NCBI RefSeq assembly: GCF_002900365.1
Contig: NZ_CP025979.1
Span: forward strand, 4,402,001 to 4,466,000
Reading direction: 5' to 3'
Source of the DNA: Escherichia marmotae
GTDB lineage: Bacteria > Pseudomonadota > Gammaproteobacteria > Enterobacterales > Enterobacteriaceae
DNA length: 64,000 bases
Under the pieces are notes generated by a model that saw only the letters and a list, made by a program, of their open reading frames with translations, had not been told where the DNA came from and did no database searches. Shown in pieces: positions 1-10,751 of this stretch (the stretch's first letter is position 1; every line of letters begins with the position of its first letter). Made by a program: the position numbers and the translations under genes.

Positions 1-1
1 T

Positions 2-289
<288 letters not shown>

Positions 290-307
290 TCTGTCACGGT
301 GGTCATG

Positions 308-856
308 ATGAGCAAACAACTCACCGCGCAAGCACCTGTTGATCCCATCGTTTTGGGAAAAATGGGTTCGTCTTACGGTATTCGTGGGTGGCTCAGAGTG
401 TTTTCTTCCACCGAAGACGCCGAAAGCATTTTTGACTATCAGCCCTGGTTTATCCAGAAGGCGGGTCAGTGGCAGCAAGTCCAGTTGGAAAGCTGGAAGC
501 ACCACAATCAGGACATGATCATCAAGCTGAAAGGCGTTGACGATCGTGATGCGGCGAACCTGCTGACGAATTGTGAAATTGTCGTAGATTCTTCGCAGTT
601 GCCTCAGCTTGAAGAGGGGGACTACTACTGGAAAGACCTGATGGGCTGCCAGGTAGTGACCACTGAAGGCTACGATCTCGGTAAAGTCGTCGACATGATG
701 GAAACCGGATCTAATGACGTTCTCGTCATTAAGGCAAACCTGAAAGATGCGTTTGGTATCAAGGAACGTCTCGTACCGTTCCTCGATGGGCAGGTTATCA
801 AGAAAGTCGATCTCACTACTCGTTCAATCGAAGTAGATTGGGATCCTGGTTTTTAA
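308..856 (+). CDS. rimM: 16S rRNA processing / 30S maturation factor RimM
   Basis: RimM helps mature the 3' major domain (head) of the 30S subunit and binds ribosomal protein uS19. The 182-residue product has an N-terminal RimM beta-barrel (about residues 14-95, with [15 protein letters not shown]) and a C-terminal PRC-barrel (about 100-175, with [12 protein letters not shown] and the end [11 protein letters not shown]). An in-frame ATG three codons upstream exists, but the ATG at 308 gives the standard MSKQLTAQ start. It follows rpsP by 18 nt and precedes trmD by 30 nt. In E. coli the two middle genes of this operon are translated much less than the flanking ribosomal proteins. Confidence 0.97.
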
Positions 857-886
857 ACCACCGGATAAACGGTAAAAGACGGCGCT

Positions 887-1654
887 ATGTGGATTGGCAT
901 AATTAGCCTGTTTCCTGAAATGTTCCGCGCAATTACCGATTACGGGGTAACTGGCCGGGCAGTTAAAAATGGCCTGCTGAGCATCCAGAGCTGGAGTCCT
1001 CGTGACTTCACGCATGACCGGCACCGTACCGTGGACGATCGTCCTTACGGCGGCGGACCGGGGATGTTAATGATGGTGCAACCTTTACGGGATGCCATTC
1101 ATGCAGCAAAAAGCGCGGCGGGTGAAGGCGCTAAGGTGATCTATCTGTCACCGCAGGGGCGCAAGCTTGATCAAGCAGGCGTCAGCGAACTGGCAACGAA
1201 TCAAAAATTGATTCTGGTGTGCGGTCGCTACGAAGGTATAGATGAGCGCGTGATCCAAACCGAAATTGACGAAGAATGGTCAATCGGGGATTACGTTCTG
1301 AGTGGTGGTGAGTTACCAGCAATGACGTTGATTGACTCTGTCTCCCGGTTTATTCCGGGGGTACTGGGACATGAAGCCTCAGCAACGGAAGATTCCTTTG
1401 CTGAAGGATTGCTGGATTGCCCGCACTATACGCGGCCTGAGGTGTTAGAAGGGATGGAAGTTCCGTCAGTGTTACTGTCGGGCAACCATGCCGAGATACG
1501 TCGCTGGCGTTTGAAACAGTCGCTGGGCCGTACCTGGCTTAGAAGACCTGAACTTCTGGAAAACCTGGCTCTGACTGAAGAGCAAGCAAGGTTGCTGGCG
1601 GAGTTCAAAACCGAACACGCGCAACAGCAACATAAACATGATGGGATGGCGTAA
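887..1654 (+). CDS. trmD: tRNA (guanine-N1)-methyltransferase TrmD
   Basis: TrmD is the essential SAM-dependent enzyme that makes m1G37 in tRNAs reading CNN codons, which prevents +1 frameshifting. The 255-residue protein shows the SPOUT trefoil-knot motifs [24 protein letters not shown] and [14 protein letters not shown] (about residues 86-145), then the tRNA-binding C-terminal part. The start [13 protein letters not shown] and the length match the E. coli protein. It is the third gene of the rpsP operon, 30 nt after rimM and 41 nt before rplS. Confidence 0.98.
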   Translation: MWIGIISLFPEMFRAITDYGVTGRAVKNGLLSIQSWSPRDFTHDRHRTVDDRPYGGGPGMLMMVQPLRDAIHAAKSAAGEGAKVIYLSPQGRKLDQAGVSELATNQKLILVCGRYEGIDERVIQTEIDEEWSIGDYVLSGGELPAMTLIDSVSRFIPGVLGHEASATEDSFAEGLLDCPHYTRPEVLEGMEVPSVLLSGNHAEIRRWRLKQSLGRTWLRRPELLENLALTEEQARLLAEFKTEHAQQQHKHDGMA

Positions 1655-1692
1655 GCCCCCGAGATATCAGTTTACCCAGGATAAGAGATTAA

Positions 1693-2043
<351 letters not shown>

Positions 2044-2073
2044 GATTTCGCTTAAGCGACATCCTGTTAAGAA

Positions 2074-2101
2074 GGGCTGGCCAATTGGCTGGCCCTTTTT
2101 T
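2074..2101 (+). terminator. rpsP operon terminator
   Basis: A 22-nt hairpin runs from GGGCTGGCC to GGCTGGCCC with an AATT loop (two G-U pairs in the stem) and is followed at once by a run of seven T. It lies just after rplS. The convergent yfiB ends 19 nt beyond it. Confidence 0.9.
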
Positions 2102-2119
2102 TATCTACTGAAATTGAGT

Positions 2120-2602
2120 TTAAGGCGCACTTATCACCACAGCGACGCGGCGGTTCTCGGCCCGACCCTGAGATGTCTGGTTGCTGGCGATGGGGTATTT
2201 TTTCCCTAAGCCTTGAGTAGAGAGATTGCTGCGAGGAATTTGCCCACCTTCAGCCCAGGCATCTGCGACGACATTCGCTCTCTTCAGTGATAAGGCTTCA
2301 TTGTAGCTATCTTCACCGTAGTTATCGGTATGACCATCCATACGGGCATGTGTTAGCCCGGTAGAAGCCAGTTTCGCCGCCATGGTTTGGATCTGTTGCT
2401 GACTTTCCGGAAGTAGTTTGTAGTCATTTTTAGCAAACAGAATCGTGTCTGATAAGCCAAGTGACCAGTCACCGGCGGATTCAGTAAAACCATAAGACTG
2501 CATAGCAGCGACTTGCTCTGGGGTAAACTTGCCTTGTGGAGCCTGGCAACCTGCCAGTATCAGAGAAGAGAAAACCAGAGGTGCTACCAGTTGCTTTATC
2601 AT
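2120..2602 (-). CDS. yfiB: OmpA-like outer-membrane lipoprotein YfiB
   Basis: YfiB (160 residues) is a Pal/OmpA-family lipoprotein. It has a signal peptide with the lipobox LILAGC (lipidated Cys19) and a C-terminal OmpA-like peptidoglycan-binding domain (about residues 50-158) with MDGHTDNYG and RAENRRVAVV. In the YfiBNR system, best studied in Pseudomonas, YfiB sequesters the periplasmic inhibitor YfiR at the outer membrane and so frees the diguanylate cyclase YfiN. It is the last gene of a minus-strand yfiR-yfiN-yfiB cluster, 15 nt after yfiN. The role in this strain is inferred from family and context. Confidence 0.95.
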   Translation of the reverse strand: MIKQLVAPLVFSSLILAGCQAPQGKFTPEQVAAMQSYGFTESAGDWSLGLSDTILFAKNDYKLLPESQQQIQTMAAKLASTGLTHARMDGHTDNYGEDSYNEALSLKRANVVADAWAEGGQIPRSNLSTQGLGKKYPIASNQTSQGRAENRRVAVVISAP

Positions 2603-2617
2603 GTAGATATTTCCTTG

Positions 2618-3844
2618 TTATTTCACCCGCGTTTCGGCGCGCTGGTGCTTGGCCTGATACATATTACGATCGGCCAGCTCTTGTAATTTTTCGGCAGAAT
2701 CGTGTTCACGAGTCAGGGCGTATCCAATACTTAAGGTCATGCTGGCCTGATGACCGTTATGGAGATTGAATGGGCGATGAAAGGTTTGTGTGAGATCTGC
2801 ACAGATGCGCTGCACTTCATATTCTGACAGTACGCCAGACAGAACCATGGCGAACTCGTCGCCTCCTATGCGGTATGACTGATGTCGTTTTCCGCTAAAT
2901 TCCATTAACCGTATGGCTATCTCGATCAAGACCTGATCGCCCGTCGCGTGCCCCCATGTGTCATTGATATATTTGAAATTATCGCCATCAAGAAAAAGTA
3001 AAGCTGAGGTTTCTCGAGCAGCAGAATCATTCATTAACGTATTGATGCAGTTGCGGAATGCAGCGCGGTTCGCCAGCCCGGTTAATGGGTCATGTAGCGC
3101 GGTACGTAGAAGCTGGGCATTTTTTGCCTGCAAACGGAGCTGCCACTCTTCCATTTCATCCAGCAAGCTATTGAAGTCGAGAGCAAAGCGGTGAAATTCT
3201 GCGATTCGTTCTTCCGAAACACGGCGGGAAAAATTGCGGTTGGAGCGCACATCATGAACGACGTCAGTGATGTTTTTTAGCGCTTCCACCAGTCCATTAT
3301 GCAAATGGCGGGTAAGGGTGATTGCAATGCCTGATGCCAGCAGAATGCAGCCCGTCAGAACAGCCAGCGATAACCAGATAAAATGACTGATTGAGTTGTC
3401 GCGAGCAGTTAACTGTACTTCGCCAATGATTTTGCCATTATGGCGAATCGGCTGAATGACGGGAGCGGGGAAGAGCCAGTGGCTAATGAAATTACTGAAT
3501 GTCTCGCCCGGAGCCTTACTGGTGTAATGCCAGGATGCCAGAATGTTTTGCTGGTTATCTCGCACTTCTGCGGTTGAAAATTGGCCCTGCTGACCCAGCG
3601 CGGCTAACGTTTCTGTGGCTGCCGGACCATCGGCAAAAACGACAGCAGCTTCCAGACTGTAAGTCATTGTCGCTGCGGTGAGTGCCAGGTTTTTTTGCGC
3701 GTATTGTTTCAGGGTCAGCACCGATGTCACGGAAAGCAGCAGCCAGATCAGCGTCATAGTGATAAATACGCTGGTCATGCTGATATTGCGTAATGCTCTT
3801 TTAAACGTGGGGCGCTTATTAAGAGAATTATCGTTACCCATCAT
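2618..3844 (-). CDS. dgcN: Membrane diguanylate cyclase DgcN (YfiN)
   Basis: DgcN makes cyclic di-GMP from two GTP and is held inactive by periplasmic YfiR. The 408-residue protein has a transmembrane helix at about 24-45, a periplasmic sensor to about 150, a second helix at about 154-177, a HAMP-like linker and a GGDEF domain whose catalytic motif GGDEF is at 327-331; the substrate segment [15 protein letters not shown] starts near 286. In E. coli it also links envelope redox stress to a division arrest. The start overlaps the end of yfiR by 11 bp, which suggests translational coupling. The C-terminal half differs from the K-12 protein as I remember it far more than neighbouring genes do (see findings). 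Confidence 0.95.
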   Translation of the reverse strand: MMGNDNSLNKRPTFKRALRNISMTSVFITMTLIWLLLSVTSVLTLKQYAQKNLALTAATMTYSLEAAVVFADGPAATETLAALGQQGQFSTAEVRDNQQNILASWHYTSKAPGETFSNFISHWLFPAPVIQPIRHNGKIIGEVQLTARDNSISHFIWLSLAVLTGCILLASGIAITLTRHLHNGLVEALKNITDVVHDVRSNRNFSRRVSEERIAEFHRFALDFNSLLDEMEEWQLRLQAKNAQLLRTALHDPLTGLANRAAFRNCINTLMNDSAARETSALLFLDGDNFKYINDTWGHATGDQVLIEIAIRLMEFSGKRHQSYRIGGDEFAMVLSGVLSEYEVQRICADLTQTFHRPFNLHNGHQASMTLSIGYALTREHDSAEKLQELADRNMYQAKHQRAETRVK

Positions 3845-4352
3845 TTTTCTTCCGTGCGAGCATTAAGACATCCGGGTTGACCTTTACACCACTACGCGAT
3901 AAGGCATCCAGGTTTACGGCAAATCTGACATTATTATTGTTGATGATCAGGCAAAAGGCGCTGCCAATAATGCACTCGGTATTTTGTTCGGCTATTAATA
4001 ATAACGCCTTAGACGGATATTCATCGATTAATTCTATCTGGAATGTCGGTGACTCGTTGCCAAAATAAAAGCCATCGCAGCTTGAAATCAGTGCCTCTTG
4101 TTTAGAGTTAATGATGATGGGGATATAAGGCAAAGAAGTTGCGTTGTTCTCTTGTAGGGCTGCGCTAAAACGTGAAGATGAAAAAATACATAGCCTTGGT
4201 GGGCCAGTCAATGCAGGCCAGCGAGTGTAGCTGACGATACCGGAAACCATCAAACGTACATTTTTTGTAACGTCAGAAGCACCCTGAGCGAGTAATGGCG
4301 ATCCTGCCAGGAGAAAGAGCAGTAGTAAGATCGGTCGGTGAGAAAAGCGCAT
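3834..4352 (-). CDS. yfiR: Periplasmic inhibitor of DgcN, YfiR
   Basis: YfiR (172 residues) is the periplasmic repressor of the diguanylate cyclase YfiN/DgcN. It has a Sec signal peptide (hydrophobic run at about residues 8-22 ending LLAQGA) and four cysteines in the mature part (in LCIF, SSCDG, TECII, AFCLI), as expected for a protein whose disulfides sense periplasmic redox state. It is the first gene of yfiR-dgcN-yfiB and overlaps dgcN by 11 bp. The sequence is fairly diverged from the K-12 allele as remembered. Confidence 0.93.
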   Translation of the reverse strand: MRFSHRPILLLLFLLAGSPLLAQGASDVTKNVRLMVSGIVSYTRWPALTGPPRLCIFSSSRFSAALQENNATSLPYIPIIINSKQEALISSCDGFYFGNESPTFQIELIDEYPSKALLLIAEQNTECIIGSAFCLIINNNNVRFAVNLDALSRSGVKVNPDVLMLARKKNDG

Positions 4353-4504
4353 TCAGGGATCCTCACCACCGTTGCTCGAAACGCATCGAAAATTTTCTTT
4401 AGGATGCTCATTAAAATATCATTATTTTATGCACTCGTCATCAAAACGAGAATTAAACTTCAAATAAGTTAAATCTTATGATTAATTTATTGATGAGGTT
4501 TAAA

Positions 4505-4870
4505 TTAATTCAATCGTATCGTGCTGGCATTTTCATCGGCTCCTTTTTGCCATACTTCATGCAGTTGACTGGCATTTTCCACGGTGTCACAACTGGCGGG
4601 AAAGCTTTTACCAGATAGCCCTCTGGCGTAAGTAAAATCAGGCTGGCAGGTTTTCTTTTGTCCTTCGGCATATCCTTTAAGGTATACCACCCGATCTGTT
4701 GGTGAATCGTTAAATGTATCGTCGTCTTTTATGGCAACGCCTGATATAGCATCTTCCATACCAACGTCATACCAGTCGGTACTGGTCAAGGTTGGCGCGT
4801 GAGTATAAGGATCAATCTGGCAACCGCTAATCACTAAGGCCAACAGGGGACCGATAAATTTTTTCATCAT
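4505..4870 (-). CDS. yfiL: Small lipoprotein YfiL, unknown function
   Basis: This 121-residue protein begins with a short lipoprotein signal (MMKKFIGPLLALVISGC, lipid attachment at about Cys17), and an AGGAG ribosome site sits just before the tandem ATG ATG start. The rest is hydrophilic with two cysteines (in KKTCQPD and PASCDTV) and no domain I can name. It lies 152 bp upstream of yfiR on the same strand, separated by an AT-rich stretch, so it may have its own promoter. It is divergent from aroF. The function is not known to me. Confidence 0.88.
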   Translation of the reverse strand: MMKKFIGPLLALVISGCQIDPYTHAPTLTSTDWYDVGMEDAISGVAIKDDDTFNDSPTDRVVYLKGYAEGQKKTCQPDFTYARGLSGKSFPASCDTVENASQLHEVWQKGADENASTIRLN

Positions 4871-4914
4871 TTTTTCTCCTTTTTCAAAGCATAGCGGATT
4901 GTTTTTGATAGTGG

Positions 4915-4932
4915 TGTAAATTTATTTTTACG
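4915..4932. promoter_or_regulatory. TyrR box (distal) upstream of aroF
   Basis: TGTAAA-N6-TTTACG fits the TyrR consensus TGTAAA-N6-TTTACA at 11 of 12 defined positions. It lies 52 bp upstream of a second, similar box. TyrR with tyrosine represses aroF-tyrA. Identified by pattern and position. Confidence 0.8.
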
Positions 4933-4966
4933 AAATTAATTATCTCAGAAGCATTAAAACCGCATA

Positions 4967-4984
4967 TGTAAACTATTATTTACG
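4967..4984. promoter_or_regulatory. TyrR box (proximal) upstream of aroF
   Basis: A second TGTAAA-N6-TTTACG box lies about 95 bp before the aroF ATG, next to the probable promoter. Two same-phase boxes 52 bp apart (about five helical turns) fit cooperative or looping repression by TyrR hexamers. Confidence 0.82.
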
Positions 4985-5078
4985 AAATTTGGATTGAAAT
5001 CTTTACTTGTTGTGTTATCGTTACGTCATCCTCGCTGAGGATCAACTATCGCAAACGAGCATAAACAGGATCACCATC

Positions 5079-6149
5079 ATGCAAAAAGACGCGCTGAATA
5101 ACGTACACATTACCGATGAACAGGTTCTGATGACCCCGGAACAATTGAAGGCCGCTTTTCCATTAAGCCTGCAACAAGAAGCCAAGATTGCCGATTCGCG
5201 TAAAACCATTTCAGATATTATCGCCGGGCGCGATCCTCGTCTGCTGGTAGTGTGTGGTCCTTGTTCCATTCATGATCCTGAAACGGCTCTGGAATATGCT
5301 CGTCGATTTAAAGCTCTTGCCGAAGAGGTCAGCGATAACCTCTATCTGGTGATGCGCGTCTATTTTGAAAAACCCCGTACTACTGTCGGCTGGAAAGGGT
5401 TAATTAACGATCCGCATATGGATGGCTCTTTTGACGTAGAAGCCGGGCTGCAAATTGCGCGTAAGTTGCTGCTTGAACTGGTGAACATGGGGCTGCCGTT
5501 GGCGACGGAGGCGTTAGATCCAAACAGCCCGCAATATCTTGGTGATCTGTTTAGCTGGTCAGCAATTGGTGCTCGCACCACAGAATCGCAAACACACCGT
5601 GAAATGGCATCTGGCCTGTCTATGCCGGTTGGTTTTAAAAACGGCACCGATGGCAGTCTGGCAACGGCAATTAACGCCATGCGAGCTGCCGCCCAGCCAC
5701 ACCGTTTTGTCGGTATTAATCAGGCAGGGCAGGTTGCGTTGCTACAAACGCAAGGTAATCCGGACGGACATGTGATCCTGCGCGGCGGCAAAGCACCGAA
5801 TTATAGCCCTGCGGATATTGCGCAATGTGAAAAAGAGATGGAACAGGCGGGACTGCGTCCCTCACTGATGGTAGATTGCAGCCACGGTAATTCCAATAAA
5901 GATTATCGCCGCCAACCTGCGGTAGCAGAGTCCGTGGTTGCCCAAATCAAAGATGGCAATCGCTCAATTATTGGTCTGATGATCGAAAGTAATATCCACG
6001 AAGGCAATCAGTCTTCCGAGCAACCGCGCAGCGCAATGAAATACGGTGTATCCGTTACCGATGCCTGCATTAGCTGGGAAATGACAGATGCCTTGCTGCG
6101 TGAGATTCATCATGATCTCAACGGACAGTTGACGGCACGCGTGGCTTAA
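5079..6149 (+). CDS. aroF: DAHP synthase, tyrosine-sensitive
   Basis: AroF joins phosphoenolpyruvate and erythrose-4-phosphate to DAHP, the first step of the shikimate pathway, and is feedback-inhibited by tyrosine. The 356-residue protein shows the class I motifs [48 protein letters not shown] and [12 protein letters not shown]; the Cys, His, Glu and Asp metal ligands are in place. An upstream in-frame ATG at 5007 is rejected because [15 protein letters not shown] is the family start. It is followed after 10 nt by tyrA, and two TyrR boxes lie upstream. Confidence 0.97.
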   Translation: MQKDALNNVHITDEQVLMTPEQLKAAFPLSLQQEAKIADSRKTISDIIAGRDPRLLVVCGPCSIHDPETALEYARRFKALAEEVSDNLYLVMRVYFEKPRTTVGWKGLINDPHMDGSFDVEAGLQIARKLLLELVNMGLPLATEALDPNSPQYLGDLFSWSAIGARTTESQTHREMASGLSMPVGFKNGTDGSLATAINAMRAAAQPHRFVGINQAGQVALLQTQGNPDGHVILRGGKAPNYSPADIAQCEKEMEQAGLRPSLMVDCSHGNSNKDYRRQPAVAESVVAQIKDGNRSIIGLMIESNIHEGNQSSEQPRSAMKYGVSVTDACISWEMTDALLREIHHDLNGQLTARVA

Positions 6150-6159
6150 GAGGTTTATT

Positions 6160-7281
6160 ATGGTTGCTGAGTTGACCGCATTACGCGATCAAATTGATGA
6201 AGTCGATAAAGAGCTGCTGAATTTATTAGCGAAGCGTCTGGAACTGGTTGCCGAAGTCGGTGAGGTGAAGAGCCGTTTTGGGTTGCCTATTTATGTTCCG
6301 GAGCGTGAGGCATCCATGCTGGCCTCGCGGCGCGCCGAGGCTGAAGCTCTCGGAGTGCCGCCGGATCTCATTGAAGACATCCTGCGTCGGGTGATGCGTG
6401 AATCTTACTCCAGCGAGAACGACAAAGGCTTTAAAACGCTTTGTCCTACGTTGCGCCCGGTGGTTATCGTCGGCGGTGGCGGTCAGATGGGGCGATTGTT
6501 CGAGAAGATGCTGACACTCTCGGGTTATCAGGTGCGGATCCTTGAACAACATGATTGGGAACGTGCGGCTGAGATTGTTGCCGATGCCGGAATGGTGATT
6601 GTTAGTGTGCCGATTCATGTTACTGAGCAGGTCATAGGAAAATTGCCGCGTTTACCGCAAGACTGTATTCTGGTTGATCTGGCATCGGTGAAAAATGGAC
6701 CGTTGCAGGCCATGCTGGCGGCGCATGATGGTCCGGTGCTGGGGCTACACCCGATGTTCGGCCCGGACAGCGGTAGCCTGGCGAAACAGGTCGTTGTCTG
6801 GTGTGATGGCCGCCAGCCGGAAGCGTATCAATGGTTTCTGGAGCAAATTCAGGTCTGGGGCGCACGGTTACATCGCATTAGCGCCGTGGAGCACGATCAG
6901 AATATGGCGTTTATCCAGGCGTTGCGCCACTTTGCTACTTTTGCTTATGGCCTGCATCTGGCAGAAGAAAATGTTCAGCTTGAGCAACTTCTGGCGCTCT
7001 CTTCGCCCATTTATCGCCTTGAACTGGCGATGGTCGGGCGACTGTTTGCCCAGGATCCGCAGCTTTATGCCGACATCATCATGTCGTCAGAACGTAATCT
7101 GGCGCTGATCAAACGTTACTATAAACGTTTTGGCGAGGCGATTGAGTTGCTGGAGCAGGGCGATAAGCAGGCGTTTATTGACAGTTTCCGCAAGGTTGAG
7201 CACTGGTTCGGTGATTACGCGCAACGCTTCCAGAGTGAAAGCCGTGTGTTATTGCGTCAGGCAAACGACAACCGGCAGTAA
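6160..7281 (+). CDS. tyrA: Chorismate mutase / prephenate dehydrogenase (T-protein)
   Basis: TyrA converts chorismate to prephenate and then, with NAD+, to 4-hydroxyphenylpyruvate for tyrosine. The 373-residue protein has an AroQ-type chorismate mutase domain (about 1-90, [22 protein letters not shown]) and a prephenate dehydrogenase domain from about residue 100 with the nucleotide-binding [11 protein letters not shown]. It is 10 nt after aroF and co-transcribed with it, so TyrR should control both. The paralogous mutase fused to prephenate dehydratase (pheA) is next door in convergent orientation. Confidence 0.97.
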   Translation: MVAELTALRDQIDEVDKELLNLLAKRLELVAEVGEVKSRFGLPIYVPEREASMLASRRAEAEALGVPPDLIEDILRRVMRESYSSENDKGFKTLCPTLRPVVIVGGGGQMGRLFEKMLTLSGYQVRILEQHDWERAAEIVADAGMVIVSVPIHVTEQVIGKLPRLPQDCILVDLASVKNGPLQAMLAAHDGPVLGLHPMFGPDSGSLAKQVVVWCDGRQPEAYQWFLEQIQVWGARLHRISAVEHDQNMAFIQALRHFATFAYGLHLAEENVQLEQLLALSSPIYRLELAMVGRLFAQDPQLYADIIMSSERNLALIKRYYKRFGEAIELLEQGDKQAFIDSFRKVEHWFGDYAQRFQSESRVLLRQANDNRQ

Positions 7282-7288
7282 TAATTTT

Positions 7289-7318
7289 GTGCCGGGTGAT
7301 ACGTATCACATCCGGCAC
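7289..7318. terminator. Hairpin between convergent tyrA and pheA
   Basis: GTGCCGG and CCGGCAC arms with an inner TGAT/ATCA pairing enclose ACGT. The hairpin lies in the 44-bp gap between the tyrA and pheA stop codons. No long T run follows on either strand, so it may act as a bidirectional or weak terminator, or as an mRNA end stabiliser. Confidence 0.6.
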
Positions 7319-7325
7319 GGCTTCA

Positions 7326-8486
7326 TCATGCAGGATCGACAGGCACCACATTCTCGCTTGGGTAACAGCCCAACACCTTCATCGAACGGGTGATTTCACC
7401 TAACTCTTTCAATGCTTTTTGCATTTCTGCTGATTCAAGGTTGGCCTGAATATCCAGATAAAACATCTCTTCCCACGGATTACCGTGAATCGGACGTGAT
7501 TCCAGACGGGTCATGATCAGATTATGATTGCGCAGCACCAGCAGTGCTTCAACCAGTGCACCGGCTTGTTGTCCGGTGGCCATTAACAGCGTGGTTTTTG
7601 CCGGAACCTGGTCTGAAACGTTAATGGCTTTACGCGCCAGCACGACAAATCGGGTGAAGTTTTGTCGCTGATTTGCCTCAATGCGCTCCAACACCTGTAA
7701 GCCGTACAAAGTGCCGCCTGCCTCGCTCCCCAATGCAGCAACATGCGGTGATTTTGCCTGTGCAACCTTTTCCATCGCCGCGGACGTACTTTCGGTATAT
7801 TCAATCTTCCAGTGCGGATAGCGATTAAGGAATTTACTGCATTGCTGGAATGGCTGCGGATGGCTGTAGACCGTGTTGATGGTGGATAAATCTGTAGTAC
7901 CAGAAACCAGCAGGCAGTGGTCAATGGTCAGCGTCATCTCGCCAACAATCGATAAGCTGGTATGTTGCAGCAGATCGTAGACATCGTTAATGGCACCGGA
8001 GCTGGTATTTTCAATCGGTACGACGGCATAGTCGGCCTGACCTGTTTCCACCTGATTAAAAATATCAGCAAATTTGGCACAACCACTTTCAATAAATTGC
8101 TCGAAGTGACGGGCAGCATACTGACGGGCGGCAAGGTGTGAGTAGGAACCTTTCGGGCCAAGAAAAGCAATGCGGGCAGAGTGCGGATTAATTTTATTGA
8201 GATGCTGCTGGAGCAGTGCCTGCTGGGTCAATACGGAATCTTCAATGATAAGCTGGAACAGACGGGTAATGTAGTGCGCATCCAGATGGTGCGTTTTACC
8301 GAGTGTAATCAGTTTTTCCAGTAAATCGCGTTCACGATCGATATCACGTACCGGGCGATGAGAGAGCAGTTTGGCTTTTCCCACCTCGACAGCAAGTTCG
8401 CGCCGCTCTGCCAGTAGCGCCAGTAATTTTTCATCCAGCGAGCTGATTTTCTCACGCAGCGCCAGTAACGGGTTTTCCGATGTCAT
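7326..8486 (-). CDS. pheA: Chorismate mutase / prephenate dehydratase (P-protein)
   Basis: PheA makes prephenate from chorismate and then phenylpyruvate, and phenylalanine inhibits it. The 386-residue protein has an AroQ chorismate mutase domain (about 1-90), a prephenate dehydratase domain (about 105-285, with [14 protein letters not shown] and the [17 protein letters not shown] segment) and a C-terminal ACT regulatory domain with the phenylalanine-binding motifs GALVEAL and [15 protein letters not shown]. Expression is controlled by the pheL leader and attenuator directly upstream on the minus strand. Confidence 0.97.
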   Translation of the reverse strand: MTSENPLLALREKISSLDEKLLALLAERRELAVEVGKAKLLSHRPVRDIDRERDLLEKLITLGKTHHLDAHYITRLFQLIIEDSVLTQQALLQQHLNKINPHSARIAFLGPKGSYSHLAARQYAARHFEQFIESGCAKFADIFNQVETGQADYAVVPIENTSSGAINDVYDLLQHTSLSIVGEMTLTIDHCLLVSGTTDLSTINTVYSHPQPFQQCSKFLNRYPHWKIEYTESTSAAMEKVAQAKSPHVAALGSEAGGTLYGLQVLERIEANQRQNFTRFVVLARKAINVSDQVPAKTTLLMATGQQAGALVEALLVLRNHNLIMTRLESRPIHGNPWEEMFYLDIQANLESAEMQKALKELGEITRSMKVLGCYPSENVVPVDPA

Positions 8487-8510
8487 AGTGTTGCCTTTTT
8501 TGTTATCAAT

Positions 8511-8539
8511 AAAAAAGGCCCCCCGGTTTGGGAGGCCTT
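8511..8539 (-). terminator. pheA attenuator
   Basis: On the minus strand AAGGCCTCCC pairs with GGGGGGCCTT across a short loop and is followed by a run of six T: an intrinsic terminator between pheL and pheA. When Phe-tRNA is short, ribosomes stalling in the Phe-rich leader should favour the antiterminator and let transcription reach pheA. Confidence 0.93.
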
Positions 8540-8585
8540 ATTGTTCGTCTTCGCATTCTGTTTCACACGACGAAACGCCTCCCAT

Positions 8586-8633
8586 TCAGGGGAAGGTAAA
8601 AAAGAATGCGAAGAAGAACAGAGTGTGTTTCAT
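8586..8633 (-). CDS. pheL: pheA leader peptide PheL
   Basis: This 15-residue ORF reads [15 protein letters not shown], with seven phenylalanines in two clusters, the expected composition of the pheA attenuation leader. It ends 46 nt upstream of the attenuator hairpin. The K-12 leader as I remember it is [15 protein letters not shown], so residues 4-5 differ here (Thr-Leu for Ile-Pro), but the Phe codons that do the sensing are intact. Confidence 0.93.
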   Translation of the reverse strand: [15 protein letters not shown]

Positions 8634-8690
8634 ATTTGTTTCCTTAAGCGACTTCAGTACAGTACCCGCACTGTTTTCACGCTGTCAACA

Positions 8691-8712
8691 AAAAACGCGC
8701 CCGAAGGCGCGT
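8691..8712 (-). terminator. raiA terminator
   Basis: On the minus strand ACGCGCC-TTCG-GGCGCGT is followed by six T. It lies 25 bp beyond the raiA stop. In Salmonella the 3' end of raiA mRNA is processed to the sRNA RaiZ, which ends at this type of terminator; whether that happens here is inference. Confidence 0.9.
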
Positions 8713-8736
8713 TGGCGATACACTCAATATAAAGGA

Positions 8737-9132
<396 letters not shown>

Positions 9133-9140
9133 TCAAAATG

Positions 9141-9156
9141 TGTGATGGAAATCTCA
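9141..9156. promoter_or_regulatory. Possible CRP site upstream of raiA
   Basis: TGTGA-TGGAAA-TCTCA matches the CRP consensus TGTGA-N6-TCACA at 8 of 10 positions, 63 bp upstream of the raiA start codon. raiA is reported to respond to cAMP-CRP; this assignment rests on the motif only. Confidence 0.4.
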
Positions 9157-9293
9157 TAATTTTGTCACTTTTTGTCAACGAAGTTTTTTTGTGAGAAATC
9201 GCAGGAAGAAGTGTTTTTTTACTTGAGGAATGTCTCAAAGCGAGCCATATTTGATGAGATCGATCGCGACTAAATCGCTTCAGTTACACGCGT

Positions 9294-9325
9294 TACAGAA
9301 TAAAAAAACGGCAGCTCAAGGGCTG
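9294..9325 (-). terminator. Promoter-distal half of the bamD terminator, split by IS4
   Basis: Joining the flanks of the IS4 (removing the element and one copy of the 14-bp duplication) restores a hairpin AAAACGGCAGC / GCTGCCGTTTT with a 6-nt loop, followed on the minus strand by seven T. It is the intrinsic terminator downstream of bamD. The T-tract and distal arm remain here, while the proximal arm is at 10752-10776 on the other side of the element. Confidence 0.85.
9312..9325. repeat. IS4 target-site duplication, left copy
   Basis: The 14 bases CAGCTCAAGGGCTG directly precede the IS4 left end and are repeated exactly after the right end at 10752-10765. A long target duplication of 11-14 bp is characteristic of IS4. 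Confidence 0.95.
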
Positions 9326-10751
9326 TAATGCCTGTCAGTTAAGCAACTGACTGGCTCTTTTTCGGGGCTGTGGGGGATTTCCAGGGTCTCTCCTTTACCA
9401 CTCTCGGGAAGGCCCTTTCCCTTCTTGTCGGTAATTTCACTAGTTGTCCCATACTTGCAAGATCGCGCATCAGCTCCGGTATACGTCCCGGTGAAGCGCC
9501 CTGCAATGTCATCAGCATTCTCATCACCATTCCGCATGATTCTGAGAAACTCAGTTGATTCGGCCAGTAACCTTTCAGATGTTCTGCCATTTTAATCATC
9601 TGATATCTCACCAGATTATAAGCCAGTAAGACACCCCACAGCTCTTGCTCCACAAGCTCCGGCTTTTTACTTCTCAGCGTCAGCCTGCTCAGTTGCATCG
9701 TCTGTTTTATCTCCCTGTATCCCAGTTCGATTTCCCAGCGATGACTGTACAGATCCGCCATTTCTCCTCCGGGGAAGCGCATGGCGTCCGTCATCGACGT
9801 CAGCAGATGGCAGACTTTTCCTTTGCGCGTCACGGTCAGCAGGCGGGCTGTCACCTCATTTCCCAGCCCCGGCCACTTTTTTCGTGCCTGCGGGCTGGTT
9901 TTCAGCTTCACCAGATGATCGCCTTTACCCAGTTTTCTGATCTCTTCATATTGCGCTCCCTTTCTGAGAGGGATCATCCAGTGGCGGTGTTCTCCCGCCT
10001 GGCTCCAGGCATTTAACAGTCCCAGTGAGTAATAACCTTTATCCATTAACGTCAGGGTGTTATCGCCGGTTTGTTCTATAAGTTGCTCAGCAAGCTCATT
10101 TTCGCTGTTCTTCATCGTGCCGAAGGCTGCAGCCGTCAGCAGATGGCTGGTCAGTTCCATCTGGCAGACCATTTTGACCTGCGGGTAGAGCGCCGGGTTC
10201 CCGGCATGTGTCTGGCGGGGGAAGGCTGCATCGTTCTCTGGTGTATCCGGTGTGCGCCAGAACACACCATCGATGGCCAGCAGGGTCAGGCCGCACCAGT
10301 GCGGATGCGGCGTGGCGTTATGCCAGAGCTGCGCTGTTTTCGTGAACACGCGGCGGACAGCCTCACTTCCCAGGCACTGGCGGGCCTGAATAACGGCACT
10401 GGGGGCAACGAAGGGGCGATTGCCCGGCAGCATGATGTCCAGGCGATTCACAATCTGGTGAAGAGGTTCTTTACGCTCAAGCGCCATGCCAACAATACAC
10501 CAGACCATCATTTCGAGGGGAAGACGGCGCTTGCGTAGCGTTACAGTACCTGATTCGGCAAGGCAACGAGAGATGAGTTCGGGGTCGAGGTAATCCCCCA
10601 GAGAAGTCAGTGGGTTACGCAGAGAATCGTAACGGGATACCAGATCAAGGGCCTGTCCAATGTGCATAAAAAAATCCGGAAACGAGTGAGCGTTTCCGGA
10701 TTCTTACACAGCCACTGGATCGGTCAACTGATCCTTAACTGATCGGCATTA
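9326..10751 (-). mobile_element. Complete insertion sequence IS4
   Basis: The element is 1426 bp, exactly the length of IS4. Its ends are imperfect inverted repeats: TAATGCCTGTCAGTTAAG at 9326-9343 and TAATGCCGATCAGTTAAG read inward from 10751, matching at 16 of 18 bases. It encodes one intact transposase on the minus strand and is flanked by an exact 14-bp target duplication. It sits inside the bamD transcription terminator between bamD and raiA, in the same orientation as both genes. Exact flanking duplications and an intact transposase suggest a recent, potentially active insertion. Confidence 0.97.
9339..10667 (-). CDS. insG: IS4 transposase
   Basis: This 442-residue DDE transposase cuts and pastes IS4. 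The catalytic acidic residues are probably D133 (in LLAIDGVFW), D209 (in LTLMDKGYY) and E314. E314 lies in the IS4-family signature Y-x2-R-x3-E-x6-K, seen as Y307, R310, E314 and K321. The frame is open over the full family length, so the enzyme should be functional. Transcription arriving from bamD would now enter this gene, because the terminator upstream is broken. Confidence 0.96.
   Translation of the reverse strand: MHIGQALDLVSRYDSLRNPLTSLGDYLDPELISRCLAESGTVTLRKRRLPLEMMVWCIVGMALERKEPLHQIVNRLDIMLPGNRPFVAPSAVIQARQCLGSEAVRRVFTKTAQLWHNATPHPHWCGLTLLAIDGVFWRTPDTPENDAAFPRQTHAGNPALYPQVKMVCQMELTSHLLTAAAFGTMKNSENELAEQLIEQTGDNTLTLMDKGYYSLGLLNAWSQAGEHRHWMIPLRKGAQYEEIRKLGKGDHLVKLKTSPQARKKWPGLGNEVTARLLTVTRKGKVCHLLTSMTDAMRFPGGEMADLYSHRWEIELGYREIKQTMQLSRLTLRSKKPELVEQELWGVLLAYNLVRYQMIKMAEHLKGYWPNQLSFSESCGMVMRMLMTLQGASPGRIPELMRDLASMGQLVKLPTRRERAFPRVVKERPWKSPTAPKKSQSVA

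Noticed and set aside
9316..9537. 73-codon frame overlapping the end of the IS4 transposase
   Set aside because: It crosses the IS4 end and target duplication in another frame; IS4 uses a single transposase frame without programmed frameshifting.
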